Below, one piece after another: positions 5,549-7,967 of a DNA stretch of 7,967 nt. The DNA comes from Bacteroidota bacterium (GTDB lineage Bacteria; Bacteroidota; Bacteroidia; Chitinophagales; Chitinophagaceae), in contig JAEZIL010000333.1 in NCBI GenBank assembly GCA_023436685.1, forward strand, positions 1 to 7,967. The letters run 5' to 3'. The notes beneath the pieces were generated by a model. It was not told where the DNA came from. It ran no database searches and saw nothing but the letters and a program-made list of their open reading frames with translations. The translations under genes and the position numbers were made by a program. Every line of letters begins with the position of its first letter. Within the stretch, counting starts at the first letter, position 1.

Positions 5549-6253
5549 ATGCAACCGGGAAAGGAAATATCAGATGAATTGAAGGGGTTGGGCAGCTATC
5601 TGGCTGATTTGAACAGATCCGTTCCATTTGTGATACCTGAAGGGTATTTCAATGATAATATTGCTGTAATAATGCAGGGAGTTGGGGCAGATGATAGTGA
5701 TACTGATATTCCTATTTTTATCTCCAGAACCAACCCTTACCTAATACCACAAGGTTATTTTGAAGGTTTTGCAGCAAAGATGCTAAACCAGGTGTTAGAG
5801 GTAAACTCAACCCTACTACCCCAACATGGGGTACATACTTTAGCTGCACCTGAAGGATATTTTAACCAGTTGCCGGAGCGTGTACTTGCTGCAGCCAAAG
5901 CTGATGAAAAACCAGCTGCAAGAGTAATACCTTTAGGCAGTACGTTATGGAAGAATTTACGCTGGGCTGCTGCTGCTATTCTGATAGCCGGTATAGGCTT
6001 TGGTGGATATCAAATGACACAATCCGGCCCCGCAAAACCTTTACCGGCAGCTAAAAGTGTGGAGCAAAGGCTGGCACAGATACCTGAAACAACTATCAGC
6101 AATTATATACAACAGAATATTGACGATTTTGATGGTGATATGCTGTCGAGTTTTGTAGCTAACAATGAAAATGCCCCTCTTACTAAAGACCAGTTGACGG
6201 ACAAAGAAATAATTGATTATTTAGATGAAACAGGATGGGAAACCTCCTTATAA
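5549..6253 (+). CDS. Single-helix membrane protein with three PxGYF repeats, probable anti-sigma partner
   Basis: The product is 234 residues from ATG 5549; TTG 5525 would add eight. It has three copies of a short motif: PFVIPEGYF (26-34), PYLIPQGYF (63-71) and HTLAAPEGYF (96-105). One membrane helix follows at about 137-155 (AAAAILIAGIGFGG). The C-terminal half is acidic, with ISNYIQQNIDDFD (183-195) and LTDKEIIDYL (216-225). With no signal peptide, the N-terminal repeats should be cytosolic and the tail periplasmic. Proteins of this make-up sit directly behind ECF sigma genes in Bacteroidota, as I recall. By position and topology I infer an anti-sigma or sensor role in which the PxGYF segments might bind the sigma factor. 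No classical zinc anti-sigma motif (HxxxCxxC) is present, so this is not a ZAS-type protein. The next gene starts 10 bp downstream. Confidence 0.8.
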   Translation: MQPGKEISDELKGLGSYLADLNRSVPFVIPEGYFNDNIAVIMQGVGADDSDTDIPIFISRTNPYLIPQGYFEGFAAKMLNQVLEVNSTLLPQHGVHTLAAPEGYFNQLPERVLAAAKADEKPAARVIPLGSTLWKNLRWAAAAILIAGIGFGGYQMTQSGPAKPLPAAKSVEQRLAQIPETTISNYIQQNIDDFDGDMLSSFVANNENAPLTKDQLTDKEIIDYLDETGWETSL

Positions 6254-6263
6254 ATACTACGCA

Positions 6264-6707
6264 ATGAAAAAGATCGTGTTAATATTCATTATGATAGCCT
6301 TGCAAGTTGCTATAGGAAGTACTGATGCACTGGCACAACAGGGCCGCATACGCAACCTGAAAATGGATTTTGTGATAAGGGAAACAAAACTATCACCCGA
6401 ACAGGTGTCTAAATTCAAACCCTTGTACACAAAGTATGAGGATGAATTACGTAATGTAAGAAAGGGTTTCAAACAAAAGTATAAAGAGCAAAACCCTTCG
6501 GCAAGCCCCGATATGGCAAGGCGATATGTTATCGATAACTTGGAGTATCAACAAGCAGAGCTGAACCTGAAAAAAAAGTAAAAGGACGAATTTCTTAAAG
6601 TAATTTCTGCACAGCAACTTGCCGAGCTATACCGTGCAGAACAGGAATTTAAAAAGATGCTTGTGCAAGAACTTAATGACCGGAAAGTAGCGCCGGCAGG
6701 CAAATAG
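6264..6707 (+). pseudogene. Secreted Spy/CpxP-like protein gene with an in-frame stop
   Basis: ATG 6264 gives a signal peptide (KKIVLIFIMIALQVAIG, cleavage probably after ALA at 24) and then a charged helical protein with LSPEQVSKF (43-51), like the LTxxQ motif of Spy/CpxP periplasmic chaperone-sensors. Translation stops at TAA 6579-6581, after 105 codons. The same frame then continues for 41 codons, KDEFLKVISAQQLAELYRAE onward, to TAG at 6705. This second part carries the matching ISAQQLAELY helix expected at the end of such proteins, so one base change (for instance Tyr TAC to TAA) explains the break. The full frame would end just before the convergent neighbour's stop at 6709. As third gene of the sigma cluster it would be the periplasmic arm of the stress response. 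A truncated protein may still be made. A sequencing error beside the A8 run (6570-6577) is the alternative. Confidence 0.7.
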
Positions 6708-6708
6708 C

Positions 6709-7455
6709 TTAAAGCTTCGACACAGGTGTCTTCACATCGTGATAAAACAGGAATTCCCAGCCTTCTGCCCTGCCCTTTTCAGCATATTGTTCGCGTAGCT
6801 CCATTGCTTTTTTGCCATCGTAGTCGTACTTGGCTACATACTTTATCTTCATTTGCTTCAGCTGTGGTGCTTCATCACCACCAAAGAAGATCTTTTGGTC
6901 TCCATCCTCAATAAGGAATACTATATGTTCAGGGCAATGAGCCCCTGAATGCGTGAAACCTATATAACCATCTATCATACCTGCTTCTCCTTCCAACCAC
7001 TCTATTTGTCCTGAAGCCAATAAGGGTTCTATTTCAGCCGGATGATATGATGGATAACCTATTTTCAACGCGTAATCTGCCTCAGCGCGATACACATAAT
7101 ATTTGGCATTGGGGAACGTAACATGGCAGGCACCGGCAGCGTCTTTGTATACTACACCACCTGCATGGTCTTTATGAAGATGGGACATCAGTACTTTGGT
7201 GACTTGCTCAGGAGTATAACCGCAAGCACGTATATTATTGTGTATCTGAGGTTTGCCATCTTCACTGTTAAACCCAATACCTGTATCTAATACAATTACA
7301 TCGTTATCCTTTATAACCAGGAAAGGCTGCACTTCAACCAACAGCGAGCCGGTGGGGCGATCGGTTAGAATATCTTTCTCATCATCGAAAGGAACAAATA
7401 TCTTATCATGACCTATTGTAAAAACACCTTCGGACAACGGGAATATCTTAGCCAT
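6709..7455 (-). CDS. Metallo-beta-lactamase-fold hydrolase
   Basis: A 248-residue enzyme of the metallo-beta-lactamase superfamily, presumably cytoplasmic as there is no signal peptide. The first metal-binding motif is complete: SHLHKDHAGG, with His92, His94, Asp96 and His97. Further ligands are His173 in HSGAHCPEH, Asp194 in FFGGDEA and His239 in FYHDVKTP. The N-terminal segment VIVLDTGIGF (53-62) is the usual strand and Asp before the active site. This two-metal arrangement is shared by lactonases, glyoxalase II-like thioesterases and other hydrolases, so the substrate cannot be read from sequence. Length and the SGAHCPEH context fit the broad MBL-fold metallohydrolase group that includes N-acyl homoserine lactonase relatives. 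It follows rodA by 13 bp on the same strand, so the two are probably co-transcribed, though I see no functional link. Confidence 0.92.
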   Translation of the reverse strand: MAKIFPLSEGVFTIGHDKIFVPFDDEKDILTDRPTGSLLVEVQPFLVIKDNDVIVLDTGIGFNSEDGKPQIHNNIRACGYTPEQVTKVLMSHLHKDHAGGVVYKDAAGACHVTFPNAKYYVYRAEADYALKIGYPSYHPAEIEPLLASGQIEWLEGEAGMIDGYIGFTHSGAHCPEHIVFLIEDGDQKIFFGGDEAPQLKQMKIKYVAKYDYDGKKAMELREQYAEKGRAEGWEFLFYHDVKTPVSKL

Positions 7456-7468
7456 ACTGGAAACAAAG

Positions 7469-7967
7469 TTAACGTATCAATACTTGCCTGTCGGCATCTA
7501 GTCGCATTAGGATAAATATCAATACACTAAACGATAGCAATGAGGAGCCACCGTAGCTTAAAAAAGGCAATGTAATGCCAATAACAGGAGCTAGCCCTAT
7601 TGTCATAGATATATTTATAGCAAAATGGAAAAACAATATTGACGCAACGCAGTATGCGTATATACGACTGAAAGAAGACCTTTGCCTTTCGCCAATAAAC
7701 AAGATCCGCATCATAAGCGACACATATACTAATATGAGTACAGCACTGCCTACAAAGCCAAACTGCTCGCCAACGGCACAGAAGATAAAATCGGTATTTT
7801 GTTCTGGCACAAATTCATTTTTGGTTGATGTGCCATTTAAAAAGCCCTTACCTAAAAGCCCGCCCGAACCAATAGCTATTTTTGATTGCTTTACGTTGTA
7901 ATCGGATGTATTTTCTCTACGCTCCTCACCAAGTTGACTTTCTTTCAAATATGCCTCTGGCACATCC
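7469..7967 (-). CDS. rodA: Rod shape-determining protein RodA, C-terminal part
   Basis: The frame is open to the window edge, so only the last 165 or so residues of the gene are here; full RodA proteins are about 370-420 residues. RodA is the SEDS-family glycosyltransferase that polymerises lipid II for lateral wall growth, with its partner PBP2, in the inner membrane. The fragment has the extracellular loop QSKIAIGSGGLLGKGFLNGT and VPEQNTDFIF, whose Asp is essential in studied RodA proteins. Membrane helices follow, including FHFAINISMTIGLAPVIGIT and the family signature LPFLSYGGSSLL near the end. The apparent start at 7963 is a GTG read inside the gene (Asp precedes it in frame), not the real start. 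FtsW is the main alternative, but the NTDFIF and IGLAPVIGITLPF wording and lack of a long tail favour RodA. Confidence 0.93.
   Translation of the reverse strand, partial: DVPEAYLKESQLGEERRENTSDYNVKQSKIAIGSGGLLGKGFLNGTSTKNEFVPEQNTDFIFCAVGEQFGFVGSAVLILVYVSLMMRILFIGERQRSSFSRIYAYCVASILFFHFAINISMTIGLAPVIGITLPFLSYGGSSLLSFSVLIFILMRLDADRQVLIR

Noticed and set aside
6709..7455. Specific call of AHL lactonase (quorum quenching)
   Set aside because: The metal-binding set is shared by many MBL-fold hydrolases and no substrate-specific motif is visible.

Overview
The window looks like chromosomal DNA of a member of the Bacteroidota, most likely near the Chitinophagaceae or a related Chitinophagia/Sphingobacteriia lineage. 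The clues are a near-absence of Shine-Dalgarno sequences before clear starts, an ECF sigma gene followed by a one-helix protein with PxGYF motifs and a small Spy-like secreted protein, XerD and AroQ encoded side by side, and a RodA with a typical NTDFIF segment. The placement comes from remembered family features, not from a search.

Left part, 1-1343, is accessory and decaying. It opens with the 3' part of an AT-rich two-helix membrane protein gene (1-608). Then come a 25-codon stump of an isochorismatase-type hydrolase (618-695), a palindromic intergenic repeat (697-780), about 280 bp of further inverted repeats (781-1060), and a small gene split over three frames (1066-1312). A short cysteine-rich lipoprotein gene follows (1344-1790). 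A 219-bp gap carries two candidate terminators facing opposite ways (1791-2009).

Middle part, 2010-4859, is housekeeping. A MarR regulator and the XerD recombinase are transcribed leftward and overlap by one base. They are GC-rich compared with everything around them. Divergent from marR is aroQ (type II dehydroquinase, shikimate pathway), with a three-half-site dyad in the shared upstream region. aroQ converges on fmt (Met-tRNA formyltransferase), and the two genes overlap tail to tail by 36 bp.

Right part, 4955-7967. A rightward cluster encodes an ECF sigma factor, a membrane protein with three PxGYF repeats (probably its anti-sigma or sensor partner), and a secreted Spy/CpxP-like protein. 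Together they look like an envelope-stress signalling cassette. The last gene has an in-frame TAA after codon 105, but its coding frame continues for 41 more codons. A leftward pair closes the window: rodA (its 5' end lies outside) and a metallo-beta-lactamase-fold hydrolase 13 bp behind it.

No tRNA, rRNA, CRISPR array or complete transposase gene is visible. I did not find a convincing new multigene system. The items most worth checking are the three disrupted genes, the repeat-rich stretch, the two-helix membrane protein and the sigma cassette.
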